A DNA stretch of 64,000 nt from Thermoplasmata archaeon (GCA_015063245.1 SUSV01000002.1:209000-272999); one strand, 5' to 3'. Shown: positions 7,226 through 15,277, numbered from the stretch's first letter. Program-made: numbers and translations. Notes: generated by a model not told the origin, from the letters alone.

Positions 7226-8308
7226 TCAGTGTTTTCTCTGCTTGCCCCTGTTCCTGGGCTTGTTCTTCTTCTGCGGCTTCTTTGGTGGCTCCGGATATCT
7301 GCGCTTGATGTCTTCAACCCTCTTCATGAACTCCTCGTTCAGCCTGTCCCCGCAGAACTCGCCCTTGTACTGATCTACCTTGGCCGCGATAAGGATCTTT
7401 CCTGCCAGAGCGCGGGAGATGTTCCCTCTTTGCCAATAGGGTGCCTTGTGGACCTCCGGGTGCTGGTAGATGACTCCGTGCTTTGGAGGCCTCTTGCCCG
7501 ATTTGAGATGTCTGAACATCGCCTTCTCGGCTCCGAGCAGCTGAACCGTGGATGACGGCAGCGATGCCAATCTCTCCAGTCCTCCGGAAAGGGAGATGAG
7601 CCTTGCCGCCAACGGGCCGCCGACTATGGCGCACATGTTCGGACAGGTCTCCTCGACTATCTCCTGGATGTAGGCCTCGGTGCGTTCCTCGTCATCGTAG
7701 AGGCGGTAGAGGGTGTCGGCCAGATCCATGACCGCACGCATGTCGTTGTCGTTGAAATCGGAGCCGATGGACTGTATGTCGAGTCCGAGCTCCTCGATTA
7801 TCGCATCCCTCTCGCCGTATCTGGCGATGAGGTCGGCGTATCTGGAATCCTTGGCATAATCCGCGAGTTCGGGGAAATGCATCCCGTACCACTCGTGGAG
7901 CCTCTCGTTGTAGAGGTTGATCGTCGCAATCTGGTCGTCGAGGTTCCTGATGGCCTGTACAAGATTCTTGTCGCGCGGGACGGGTTCGGATGTCCTCAGC
8001 TTGCCGAGTCCCATCATGACCTCGTGCATGAACGAATCCTCGTAACCGAACTTCTGGGGAGTGATGAACGATGAGTCGAACAGCTCGGGCTTACCGAGCT
8101 CGGACTGCCTCCTGTCCCCCACCATGAGCTTCTCGGGGACCTTTGCCGCAAGCTCCCTCTCCTCATCGAGGATGCCTCCTCTCTGGATGGCTGCGAGCTT
8201 TTCAGCGACTGCCGCTGCATCCTTGGGCATGAGCCTCTTGTCGATTATGCTGTGCGACCTCTCGTCCACGAGGAATGTTCCGAACCATTTGGTGACCAGA
8301 ATCGCCAT
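7226..8308 (-). CDS. nop5: Nop5 (Nop56/58-like) box C/D RNP core protein
   Basis: The 360-aa protein is the scaffold of the archaeal C/D snoRNP, which binds fibrillarin and L7Ae to direct 2'-O-methylation of rRNA and tRNA. The NOP domain signature is clear (CPNMCAIVGGPLAARLISL, then GVIYQHPEVHKAPYWQRGNI). A lysine/arginine-rich C-terminal tail follows (KKPQKKNKPRNRGKQRKH). The fibrillarin gene, usually adjacent in archaea, is not next to it. It starts 4 bases after the aldolase gene and is the last gene of the mtnA-aldolase-nop5 operon. Confidence 0.93.
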   Translation of the reverse strand: MAILVTKWFGTFLVDERSHSIIDKRLMPKDAAAVAEKLAAIQRGGILDEERELAAKVPEKLMVGDRRQSELGKPELFDSSFITPQKFGYEDSFMHEVMMGLGKLRTSEPVPRDKNLVQAIRNLDDQIATINLYNERLHEWYGMHFPELADYAKDSRYADLIARYGERDAIIEELGLDIQSIGSDFNDNDMRAVMDLADTLYRLYDDEERTEAYIQEIVEETCPNMCAIVGGPLAARLISLSGGLERLASLPSSTVQLLGAEKAMFRHLKSGKRPPKHGVIYQHPEVHKAPYWQRGNISRALAGKILIAAKVDQYKGEFCGDRLNEEFMKRVEDIKRRYPEPPKKPQKKNKPRNRGKQRKH

Positions 8309-8312
8309 TGTA

Positions 8313-8918
8313 TCACATCTTCGAAAGTTTGGTAATCTCCCTCTTAGGAAGATCGGTCACGTCCCCGCACAGCAGCTGGAGCTTCGCCTGGAATTCAAGC
8401 TCCTCCATCCTGTTGTACGCCTCCTCGAGGCTCCTTCCCTGGGTGATCGCGCCGTGCCTCTCCATGAGGATGGCCTTGCTGTTCCCGTATTCCGCGACGG
8501 CTTCGACGAGCTTCTTCGAACCAGGGGTGTAGTACTTTATCATCGGCACCTGCCCGAGAAGGAGGACTCCTTCGGGGGTGATGTTGCTCTTGATCGGCTC
8601 CGCCCTGACGGCGAGCGTCACGCAGTGGAGCGGATGGCAGTGGATCACCGCATTGGTGTCGTTGTTCATGTTGTAGAGGGCGAGATGGAACTTGTGCTCG
8701 ATGGAAGGCTTACCCTCCGACAGGGGCTTCCCCTTGGAATCGATGAGTACGAGGTCCTCGGGCTCGAGCAGCCCCTTGTTCCTTCCGGAAGGGGTTATGA
8801 GGAACTCAGAGTCATTGACCTTGACGCTCATGTTGCCGCCCGCAGACACGGTGAGCTGGCGGTCGTAGAGCATCCTGCAGAACTTCACAAGCTCCTGTCT
8901 GGCATATCTCTCGTTCAT
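8313..8918 (-). CDS. Class II aldolase/adducin family (L-fuculose-phosphate aldolase-like)
   Basis: The 201-aa protein has the class II aldolase zinc site: HCHPLH in the middle and a third His in MERHGAITQG. It also has the N-terminal phosphate-binding SAGGNMSV and the PSIEHKFH segment with the likely catalytic Glu. Relatives cleave sugar-1-phosphates to DHAP and an aldehyde. Its start overlaps the stop of mtnA by 4 bases. This suggests that the isomerase's product (5-deoxyribulose-1-phosphate or methylthioribulose-1-phosphate) is its substrate, as in the known DHAP shunt. Substrate identity is inference. Confidence 0.85.
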   Translation of the reverse strand: MNERYARQELVKFCRMLYDRQLTVSAGGNMSVKVNDSEFLITPSGRNKGLLEPEDLVLIDSKGKPLSEGKPSIEHKFHLALYNMNNDTNAVIHCHPLHCVTLAVRAEPIKSNITPEGVLLLGQVPMIKYYTPGSKKLVEAVAEYGNSKAILMERHGAITQGRSLEEAYNRMEELEFQAKLQLLCGDVTDLPKREITKLSKM

Positions 8919-9913
8919 TGCTTCACCTTGTGTATCTCGTCGGGTCTGAGGATGCCCTTCTCGGTGATGAATCCTGTGACCAATTCCGCAGGCGTGACAT
9001 CGAACGCAGGGTTGAGCGCCTTGGATCCGACAGGGGCGATCCTGATGTCCTTGACCATGGTGACCTCGGTCTCGGACCTCTGCTCGATGACGATGTTCTT
9101 CCCTGTCTTCGTGTTGAAATCGAATGTGGAGATAGGTGCCGCTACGTAGAACGGGATGCCGAAGTGCTTCGCTACGATGGCCTTGTCGAAGGTACCTATC
9201 TTGTTGGCGAAATCGCCGTTCTCCGCGATTCTGTCGGCTCCTGTGATGATCATGTCCACTCCCTGCGACATGTAGTAAGCGGAAGCCCCGTCCGGTATGA
9301 TGGCGTGGTCGATGCCCTCCTGGTTGAGCTCCCAGGCCGTGAGCTGCATCCCCTGGAGACGCGGTCTGGTCTCCGAAGCGTACACGAAGAACCTCTTCCC
9401 CTGCTCCCAGGCCTTCCTCATAGGGGCCAGTGCCGTACCCACGTCGACGGTGGCGAGCGCTCCGGCGTTGCAGTGCGTCATCAGCTTCATGCCGTCCTTG
9501 ATGAGCTCAGCACCGTATTCTCCTATCTTGGTGCACTTATCGACCATCATCTGTGCGTACGCGTCCGCTGCCTTGACCGGATCCTTCCCGCCCTTGAGTT
9601 CCGCATACATGTAGTCCACCGCATAGAACAGGTCGTTGGCGGTGGGCCTTGCGGCCTTGATGTCCTTCGCGGCCTTGTCGATGTCGCATCCTTTTAGGGA
9701 CGCCATGCACATGGCGTATGCAGCAGTCGCTCCGATGGACGGTGCACCGCGCGTCGTCATGTTGCGGATGGCCTCTGCGATGTCGAGGTAATCATCGAAA
9801 TCCACCAGGACTATCCTGGCGGGGAGCTCCCTCTGATCGATCATCCGGACCTTTCCGTTCTCGAACCATACCGCTCTGATATCGCAAGTTTTCCCATCGA
9901 CTGTGGCCTTCAT
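8915..9913 (-). CDS. mtnA: S-methyl-5-thioribose-1-phosphate isomerase (or 5-deoxyribose-1-phosphate isomerase)
   Basis: The 332-aa protein belongs to the eIF2B-like aldose-ketose isomerases. It shows RGAPSIGATAAY, THCNAGALAT with the catalytic Cys, ETRPRLQG, and ITGADRIAENGDFANKIGT with the catalytic Asp. It converts methylthioribose-1-phosphate, or the deoxyribose analogue, to the ribulose form in recycling of SAM by-products. It is followed by an overlapping class II aldolase gene that could cleave the product. The promoter is divergent from that of the HTH-V4R regulator. Confidence 0.9.
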   Translation of the reverse strand: MKATVDGKTCDIRAVWFENGKVRMIDQRELPARIVLVDFDDYLDIAEAIRNMTTRGAPSIGATAAYAMCMASLKGCDIDKAAKDIKAARPTANDLFYAVDYMYAELKGGKDPVKAADAYAQMMVDKCTKIGEYGAELIKDGMKLMTHCNAGALATVDVGTALAPMRKAWEQGKRFFVYASETRPRLQGMQLTAWELNQEGIDHAIIPDGASAYYMSQGVDMIITGADRIAENGDFANKIGTFDKAIVAKHFGIPFYVAAPISTFDFNTKTGKNIVIEQRSETEVTMVKDIRIAPVGSKALNPAFDVTPAELVTGFITEKGILRPDEIHKVKQ

Positions 9914-9939
9914 TGTCGCACCGTGCCGTCTAACAGTTT

Positions 9940-9986
9940 GAAGATATAGAATTGTACGGTTTCCTCAATACGAAACTTTAATATAC
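9940..9986. promoter_or_regulatory. Divergent promoters for mtnA (-) and the HTH-V4R gene (+)
   Basis: A minus-strand TATA-like element (attctatatcttc, 9952-9940) lies about 30 bases before mtnA. A plus-strand one (ctttaatata, 9975-9984) lies 22-31 bases before ATG 10006, predicting a leaderless mRNA there. The 92-base gap holds nothing else recognisable. The V4R regulator could act here on itself and on mtnA. Confidence 0.5.
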
Positions 9987-10005
9987 GAACCGCATACGGA
10001 GTCTT

Positions 10006-10791
10006 ATGACGGAAGAGGCATCAAAGTACTTCGAGCTGTACATGACTCCGGGCGGCACCATGCAGGTCTCAAGTGATGTCAAGCTCAAGATCCTGCATGA
10101 GCTCGCGGAGAAGGACCTTTCGTTGACGGAGATCGCAAAGAAGGTCTCCAAGGCCCAGTCCACGATATCGGTCCATCTGGACAACATGGTGCAGGATCAG
10201 CTTATCGCAGTCCATGACGACCTTCAGGACAGCCGCAAGAAGTACTACTCTCTGATCTCGATCCCCTTCGGGAGATCCAAGCCCTCCTCGGACGAATCCA
10301 GGGAGTTGGCGTTCCAGATCCTTTCCAAGGTGGCACAGGATCCTAAGAAGATGATCAACAGCCTTCCCCGGTTCGTGTTCCTCGGCTTCGACGGTCTCGG
10401 ACTCAACGTGGATCCGATGGCGAACATCCTCGGTTACATACACGGCATGGCCCTGTCAGGTTCTCTGAACGGCGGTTCCGTGGAGGATACCATCAGCAAT
10501 GCCCGCAGCTATTTCCTGGAGATGGGATTGGGGGAGGTAAGCATCTACTCGGTCAAGCCTCTGACCATCATCATAAAGGACAACCAGCCTCTGACCGAAG
10601 GTTCCGCCAAATGTCTCATCCAGTATGCAGCGGGATTCTTCTCGAGGATCCTTGAGGATTCCTCAGGCAAGCAGTACGATATGATCAGCAGCGAGGTCTT
10701 CGGTACCGATTACAACTACATACGCTTCGTACTCGAGCCCAGGGAGCGCAAGACGCCTTTACTGAGTGAAAGCAGGTTTGAAACTGAGTAA
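10006..10791 (+). CDS. ArsR-like HTH regulator with C-terminal V4R domain
   Basis: The 261-aa protein has an N-terminal winged helix (LSLTEIAKKVSKAQSTISVHLDNMV, residues about 38-62). A V4R (vinyl-4-reductase) sensor domain follows from about residue 110 (SYFLEMGLGEVSIYS, EGSAKCLIQYAAGFFSRIL). The same architecture is known from methanogen regulators such as MsvR, a redox sensor that uses several Cys. Here the V4R part has only one Cys (residue about 205), so thiol sensing of that kind is doubtful. Its 3' end overlaps the convergent reductase gene by 33 bases. The ligand is unknown. Confidence 0.78.
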   Translation: MTEEASKYFELYMTPGGTMQVSSDVKLKILHELAEKDLSLTEIAKKVSKAQSTISVHLDNMVQDQLIAVHDDLQDSRKKYYSLISIPFGRSKPSSDESRELAFQILSKVAQDPKKMINSLPRFVFLGFDGLGLNVDPMANILGYIHGMALSGSLNGGSVEDTISNARSYFLEMGLGEVSIYSVKPLTIIIKDNQPLTEGSAKCLIQYAAGFFSRILEDSSGKQYDMISSEVFGTDYNYIRFVLEPRERKTPLLSESRFETE

Positions 10792-11394
10792 GGCTCCGTT
10801 CCCTAGCATCTGACAGTCCTCGAGGATCATCTTCACACCGCCTTCGGCGATCCAGCCGTCCCCGTCGCAGGGTGTGGGCGCATCCTTCCCGCCGATGACG
10901 AGTCCTCCGACGAAGACTGTGTAGCGGTCGACCATCTTTGCTTTGAAGAATGATGCGATGGTCTTCCCTCCGCCCTCTACCAGGATGTTCTCTATGCCCA
11001 GTTCTGCAAGCCTCTCCATGGCCTTCTCGAGGTCGATGGTATCCTTTCCGGCACGGATGATCTGCTCGCAGTCCCAAGTGACATCGCAATCCTCGGATGT
11101 GATCATGATCGTGGGGGCACGGCCGTCCAGGACCTGAGCGTTCGCAGGGGTCCTTCCGTGAGGGTCGATGACTATGCGGATCGGGTTCGTGTCGTAATCC
11201 CTGTCCTTCAGTGTGAGGTGCGGATCATCAGCGATGACGGTCCCGACTCCGACCAGAATGGAATCGTATTGCTTCCTCAGACCTTTGACGCGTGTCTTGT
11301 CCTCATCCGATGAGATACGGACCTGTGTGCGGTCGTCGCCGGCGAGCTTCCCGTCGGCGGACATCGCGCAGTTAACGTGGATGAATGGCCTCAT
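10759..11394 (-). CDS. arfC: 2,5-diamino-6-(ribosylamino)-4(3H)-pyrimidinone 5'-phosphate reductase
   Basis: The 211-aa RibD C-terminal-type reductase acts in archaeal riboflavin and F420 precursor synthesis, reducing the ribosyl side chain with NAD(P)H. Diagnostic stretches are VNCAMSADGKLAG, DSILVGVGTVIADDPHLT, ILVEGGGKTIASFF and FVGGLVIGGKDAPT. The start at ATG 11394 (MRPFIHVN) fits the family. The longer frame would read well into rtcA. It overlaps the rtcA stop by 23 bases, so the two genes form an operon. Confidence 0.88.
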   Translation of the reverse strand: MRPFIHVNCAMSADGKLAGDDRTQVRISSDEDKTRVKGLRKQYDSILVGVGTVIADDPHLTLKDRDYDTNPIRIVIDPHGRTPANAQVLDGRAPTIMITSEDCDVTWDCEQIIRAGKDTIDLEKAMERLAELGIENILVEGGGKTIASFFKAKMVDRYTVFVGGLVIGGKDAPTPCDGDGWIAEGGVKMILEDCQMLGNGALLSFKPAFTQ

Positions 11395-12427
11395 TGTTCT
11401 CGCCGGGCATGACTGTGAACCTGTATACGTTGTCCCTTCTCTCGACACCGAACTTTACGTCGAGGAATGACTCCAAAGTATCCATCTGGCTCAATAGGTG
11501 TTTGCTGATCCTCGAGACGGTGAAGCTGCTCTTTCCCTGCGCCATCGCCATGTAGGGGAGGACCTGATCCGCGGTGTGTACATCCATGGTCGCTCCGCTG
11601 GTGATCTCCCTGATGAGATCGCTTGCGGCATCCTCTCCGGCCTTGTCCGCGGTGTGTCCGCGTGAGGTCAGTGCGTTGGATCCGAGCATTCCGTTCTCGA
11701 ACTCCGCTGTGAGGACCACGCCTGCTCCGCGGGAGTCCCCGTCGGTCTTCTGTATATCGAACTCAACATCCGCATAGGGCTCCAGGATCTTCTTGCAGCT
11801 CGTGATCATGTCCTTGTTAATCCAGTCGGGAAGACGCTGGCTGAAGCAGACTCCCTTGATGGATTTTAGCTCCCCGAGCTCCTCCATGATAAGGGGCTTG
11901 ATGGTGTTGATGGGGTCCAGTGTCGTGATGACGCGTCCTCCGCCCTGAGGGTAGAATCCGCGATCGATGATCTTGACATTGGCCTCGATGCCCATCCTTC
12001 TCATGAGCGGGAACAACAACGTCTGATACGAGTCGATGGGCGGAGCCCACATGACATTGGTCCCTCCGCTGATGTCGACGGTGAGCCTTTTCCTGTGGTT
12101 CCTGCCTGCCAGCATCATGGCTTGGAGAACCAGGCTCAGGCTTCCCGCGGTACCGATGTTCATCTCGATATCGTATTTGTGCTCATGGCCGGGTGTGAAA
12201 AGCAGCTCGCGGGAACCGATTGTGTTCCCCTCGACCGTGGACCCTGCCATCTGGGCGACAGCATCGACTGCGGCACAGTGCTGTTTGGACAGTCCGTTGG
12301 TAGGCCTGTTCTCCCTGATACGGGTGAGATGTGTGACCTTGCCGGTGACGGTAGCCATGGCTACGGATGTGCGGACCATCTGTCCTCCGCCCTCACCTCT
12401 TGAACCGTCGATCTCCAGGACTTCCAT
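11372..12427 (-). CDS. rtcA: RNA 3'-terminal phosphate cyclase
   Basis: The 351-aa protein opens with IDGSRGEGGGQMVRTSVAMA and ENRPTNGLSKQHCAAVDA, as RtcA does. It has GFYPQGGGRV in the middle and the nucleotidylated His in DVHTADQVLPYMAMA near the C-terminus. It adenylylates RNA 3' phosphates and converts them to 2',3'-cyclic phosphates. It is the promoter-proximal gene of a pair with arfC; no functional link between the two is evident. The A/T-rich stretch before ATG 12427 suits a promoter. Confidence 0.94.
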   Translation of the reverse strand: MEVLEIDGSRGEGGGQMVRTSVAMATVTGKVTHLTRIRENRPTNGLSKQHCAAVDAVAQMAGSTVEGNTIGSRELLFTPGHEHKYDIEMNIGTAGSLSLVLQAMMLAGRNHRKRLTVDISGGTNVMWAPPIDSYQTLLFPLMRRMGIEANVKIIDRGFYPQGGGRVITTLDPINTIKPLIMEELGELKSIKGVCFSQRLPDWINKDMITSCKKILEPYADVEFDIQKTDGDSRGAGVVLTAEFENGMLGSNALTSRGHTADKAGEDAASDLIREITSGATMDVHTADQVLPYMAMAQGKSSFTVSRISKHLLSQMDTLESFLDVKFGVERRDNVYRFTVMPGENNEAIHPR

Positions 12428-12533
12428 GTATTGGCTGTATGTTGCTTTATTTTATAACTTTATAGAACAGAAGATGGCTGGTAACAATAGTGCTTTAACA
12501 GTTAAATAGGAATTGGTGATTAGGAAAAACAAC

Positions 12534-12609
12534 GGACTCGTGGTCTAGTGGTTATGACGTCGCCCTTACAAGGCGAAGGTCGCCGGTTCAATCCCGGCCG
12601 GGTCCACCA
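12534..12609 (+). tRNA. tRNA-Val (anticodon TAC), CCA encoded
   Basis: The acceptor GGACTCG (12534-12540) pairs with CGGGTCC (12599-12605). The anticodon stem is TCGCC/GGCGA with loop CTTACAA, and the T-stem is GCCGG/CCGGC. The discriminator is A and CCA is present in the DNA. An A/T-rich element at about 12502-12508 can serve as promoter. Confidence 0.95.
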
Positions 12610-12768
12610 TCTCATATTATTGTCTGTAGCCTTCGATCGGCATCTTCGGTTTGTGGAAATGATGCGGTTCAATCATCTAGAAGCTGATTCGGCGTGATGG
12701 TCTTGGATGGGTTTGGTAATAACATTGAGAAATCAATAAATATTATTGATTAATCACTATAATTAGAA

Positions 12769-12860
12769 TCTCTCAAATGCGGAGAACCACCGCAAGAGAA
12801 TCATGAGCACGTTGGGCGGATTTTCCTCCTTTCCTACTACCCCCGCCCAACGTGATCTCA
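12769..12860 (+). ncRNA. Candidate structured ncRNA, copy 1 (pyrimidine-loop element)
   Basis: There are two consecutive hairpins. The first is tctct-(caaa)-tgcgg/ccgca-agaga (12769-12799) with a 7-base loop. The second has a perfect 12-bp stem, cacgttgggcgg/ccgcccaacgtg (12808-12819 with 12843-12854), extended by tgag/ctca. Its 23-base loop contains ttttcctcctttcctac (12821-12837). The same 17 bases form the loop of a second hairpin at 13048-13064 whose stem differs but still pairs. A TATA-like aataaatatt (12735-12744) lies about 27 bases before the first hairpin. No ORF covers it, and a T-rich tract near 12900 could end it. The rest of the 12610-13131 gap holds only copy 2 and A/T-rich sequence. 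Confidence 0.6.
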
Positions 12861-13026
12861 GCCATTGTCTGTTCATCCATCATAGTTGTATTCCAATTCC
12901 TTTCTTTTCATCTAATGTTCATAAAAGTACAATATTTGAAGCCTATTTTACTAATCTTTAAATATTAAGCATGTTTTACTAGGATTATACATCCATCCAT
13001 CTAACTTACAGCCTGAGAAGACGGAG

Positions 13027-13099
13027 GATGTGCAGAGTGCGGGCGGGTTTTCCTCCTTTCCTACCACCATTTTCCCGCCCGCGTACTCGGCCTCACATC
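13027..13099 (+). ncRNA. Candidate structured ncRNA, copy 2 (pyrimidine-loop element)
   Basis: The stem gcgggcggg/cccgcccgc (13039-13047 with 13074-13082) is extended by agt/act across a 2-base bulge and by gatgtg/cacatc (13027-13032 with 13094-13099). The 26-base loop begins with ttttcctcctttcctac, identical to copy 1. Purine-rich cggagga (13022-13028), at the 5' edge of the outer stem, is complementary to tcctcc in the loop, so a pseudoknot is possible. A TATA-like tttaaatatt (12957-12966) would start transcription near 12985-12990. It ends about 30 bases before the second tRNA-Val gene. Confidence 0.6.
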
Positions 13100-13131
13100 T
13101 TATATAGCGAGAACCGATGTGGTCGATTAAC

Positions 13132-13207
13132 GGACTCGTGGTCTAGGGGTTATGACGTCGCCTTCACACGGCGGAGGTCGCCGGTTCAAATCCGGCCGGG
13201 TCCACCA
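13132..13207 (+). tRNA. tRNA-Val (anticodon CAC), CCA encoded
   Basis: The acceptor GGACTCG (13132-13138) pairs with CGGGTCC (13197-13203). The anticodon stem is TCGCC/GGCGG with loop TTCACAC, and the T-stem is GCCGG/CCGGC. Discriminator A and CCA follow. It is nearly identical to the TAC isoacceptor about 600 bases upstream, so it is a duplicated gene. A TATA element, cttatatag (13099-13107), lies about 25-33 bases upstream. Confidence 0.95.
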
Positions 13208-13317
13208 TCTTTTCACTCCAATCGGTAGTTTCAATGCCCTATCATCGGATTTCTTCCGTCGTGATGAAAGAACGGCACGATACCATTAATTGCCAATAGC
13301 AGTTACGCAGTACCATC

Positions 13318-14709
13318 ATGGCAGACGCACCAGATTTCCAGACGACCGAAGAAGGCAGACAGTATGAGAACGAGATCATGGCGTTCCTCTCCGGAGAGAA
13401 GAAGGATTATCCCAACTATTTCGGCGGATTGAAGATCGCATCCGGACACGAGTTCAACATATACAGTCCCATCGACCCCACGATCCAGTACGGTATTTTC
13501 CAGGAACCTGAATCCGGTACGATGACCGAGGCTGTCAGCGCTGCCCTGAAGGCATACGAGTCGTGGTGCATCAAGCCCATCGAGGAGAGGGCCAGATACT
13601 TCCAGGCCCTTCCCGGGGTGTTCAGGGCCAAGAGGCTGAACTATGCAGCGGCCATCACGGTCAGTTCCGGAATGGTGCGCGAGGATGCACTGGCAGAGGT
13701 GGATGCAGCCATAGAGGCCATTGAGAAGATCCTCGAGGATGCCAAGACGGTCGGAAGAAGGAGGTCCATAGGGGTATGGGCTATCATCTCCGCCCACAAC
13801 TCGCCGTTCGCGTCCCCCATAGCATCAGCCGTCGCAGCCATGGTCGCCGGAAACACGGTCGTGATGAATCCATCGAAGTACTGCCCCATGCCGGCACACA
13901 TGTTCTACAACCTAATGGAGAAGTATCAGCTTCCCGACGGTGTCCTCAATCTCATCGTGGACAGGAAGGAGTACTCGACGGAGGAGCTCGCCAACGACAT
14001 GCGCGTGATGGGCCTAGTGGCGACAGGATCCGGAGAGAGGCTCGAGGATCTCATGTTCCTCCAGGTCGACGACGAGATGAAGTTCATCAACGAGATCAAG
14101 GGAATGAATCCCGCGTTGGTCTACAGGCCCTCCGACATGAAGGCCACCGTGAAGAACATCATCGATTCCGCATTCTCATACACGGGACAGCGTCTCTACT
14201 CCTGTTCCAAGGTCATAATCACACGTGACGACCAGGCGAAGTTCACGGAGGTCCTTGCGGAGTACATGAAGGATCTCAGGGTTGACGATCCGGTCAACGA
14301 TACGACATACACAGGCCCCCTCATCAACATGGAGAATGCGGAGAAGTTCAAGAACAAGGCAATGGAACTGCTCCCATACACGATCGCGAAGGCATCGCCC
14401 GTATCGAAGGACCTTCCTGAGAACTACGTATCGCCGATAGCCGTGACGGGACTGGATTTCGATGACGATCTGAATTTCATGGATTCTGGGCTCCCTATCC
14501 TGAACGTATGCGTCGTGGATTCGGTCGATGCCATGTTCGAGGCTCTGGAGGATACGGAGTGCGGACTGTCCGCAGGCATCTTCACGAAGGATTCCAAGCT
14601 CATCGATCGCTTCAACAGCGAGGTCGATGTCCCCCTCAAGTACATCAACGAGAGCAGCCGTAAGCTGAAGCCCGCATACGTTGCGGTCCTCGAGAACTAT
14701 TTCAAATGA
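13318..14709 (+). CDS. Aldehyde dehydrogenase superfamily protein (P5C dehydrogenase-like) lacking the catalytic Cys
   Basis: The 463-aa protein follows the ALDH fold. It has the cofactor region GVWAIISAHNSPFASPIASAVAAMVAGNTVV, the LVATGSGERL segment and a Glu in FINEIKGMNPALVY. At the nucleophile site, P5C dehydrogenases read GQKCSACS. Here it is GQRLYSCS, so the catalytic Cys is Leu293; the second Cys (C296) is kept. I read the codons directly: cgt ctc tac tcc tgt. It may be inactive, use C296, or have a binding role. It converges on the ACT/TIM-barrel operon with only 3 bases between the stops. Confidence 0.78.
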   Translation: MADAPDFQTTEEGRQYENEIMAFLSGEKKDYPNYFGGLKIASGHEFNIYSPIDPTIQYGIFQEPESGTMTEAVSAALKAYESWCIKPIEERARYFQALPGVFRAKRLNYAAAITVSSGMVREDALAEVDAAIEAIEKILEDAKTVGRRRSIGVWAIISAHNSPFASPIASAVAAMVAGNTVVMNPSKYCPMPAHMFYNLMEKYQLPDGVLNLIVDRKEYSTEELANDMRVMGLVATGSGERLEDLMFLQVDDEMKFINEIKGMNPALVYRPSDMKATVKNIIDSAFSYTGQRLYSCSKVIITRDDQAKFTEVLAEYMKDLRVDDPVNDTTYTGPLINMENAEKFKNKAMELLPYTIAKASPVSKDLPENYVSPIAVTGLDFDDDLNFMDSGLPILNVCVVDSVDAMFEALEDTECGLSAGIFTKDSKLIDRFNSEVDVPLKYINESSRKLKPAYVAVLENYFK

Positions 14710-14712
14710 GCA

Positions 14713-15273
14713 TCAAGCCGTCTTCACGTTCCATGTGCAGGTCTTTGCCACGGACGTGAGGGCGGACAGCTCGCTTCTTTTCACAGGCCTGTCCTTCTCC
14801 AGCCTGATGATGAACATGGAGCATCCCTTGCAAGCGGATGCTATGGGCGCCAAGGTCGCATCGTTATGCTCCGAGGCTTTGATCGTAACCGCGAATCTGC
14901 ATCCGTTGTCCTGCATTATCGAGATGCATTCTGCCTGTTCAGGTGTGAGCGCCTTACCTATCAGCAGATCCATCGCATGAACGTATCCTGCACCCACGAG
15001 GTCATCGAGGACGGCAGGGTCGCGGCCATCGGTGATGATCAGCACTTTCAAGCCTCTGGGTCTTACCGATTTGATAGCCTTGTACAGGTCGGGATGGTCC
15101 AGGGGATCGGTGTCCGAGGCCACTCCGAGGTAGTCCAGGGAATCCTTGTCCTGTTCCAGGGTGGTCCTGATATCCTCCCTGTCAGGAGCCTCCCCCGACG
15201 ATATCTTGATGACGGACATGAACTTGTCCGGGACGGTGACCGTGTCGATCCTGGAGAAATCTGAGATCCTCAA
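14713..15273 (-). CDS. Radical-SAM-like barrel protein without the Fe-S cysteine motif (function unknown)
   Basis: The 186-aa protein resembles the core of pyruvate-formate-lyase-activase-like radical SAM enzymes: LGVASDTDPLDHPDLYKAIK, GLKVLIITDGRDPAVLDDLV, GYVHAMDLLIGKALT. The CxxxCxxC motif that binds the 4Fe-4S cluster is absent, so normal radical chemistry is unlikely. I start it at TTG 15273, preceded by GGTGA, because the longer frame runs back into the upstream gene. It is the last gene of a four-gene operon with CdhE-like, CdhD-like and ACT proteins. The similarity is weak and judged by eye. Confidence 0.55.
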   Translation of the reverse strand: MRISDFSRIDTVTVPDKFMSVIKISSGEAPDREDIRTTLEQDKDSLDYLGVASDTDPLDHPDLYKAIKSVRPRGLKVLIITDGRDPAVLDDLVGAGYVHAMDLLIGKALTPEQAECISIMQDNGCRFAVTIKASEHNDATLAPIASACKGCSMFIIRLEKDRPVKRSELSALTSVAKTCTWNVKTA

Positions 15274-15277
15274 GCTA

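Noticed and set aside
8061..9149. 362-codon plus-strand frame opposite the aldolase and mtnA
   Set aside because: It spans three well-supported minus-strand genes with exact motifs and has no ribosome site or promoter of its own.
12610..13131. Replication origin in the A/T-rich gap between tRNA-Val genes
   Set aside because: No cdc6/orc1 gene and no origin-recognition-box repeats; the shared hairpins fit transcribed RNA better.
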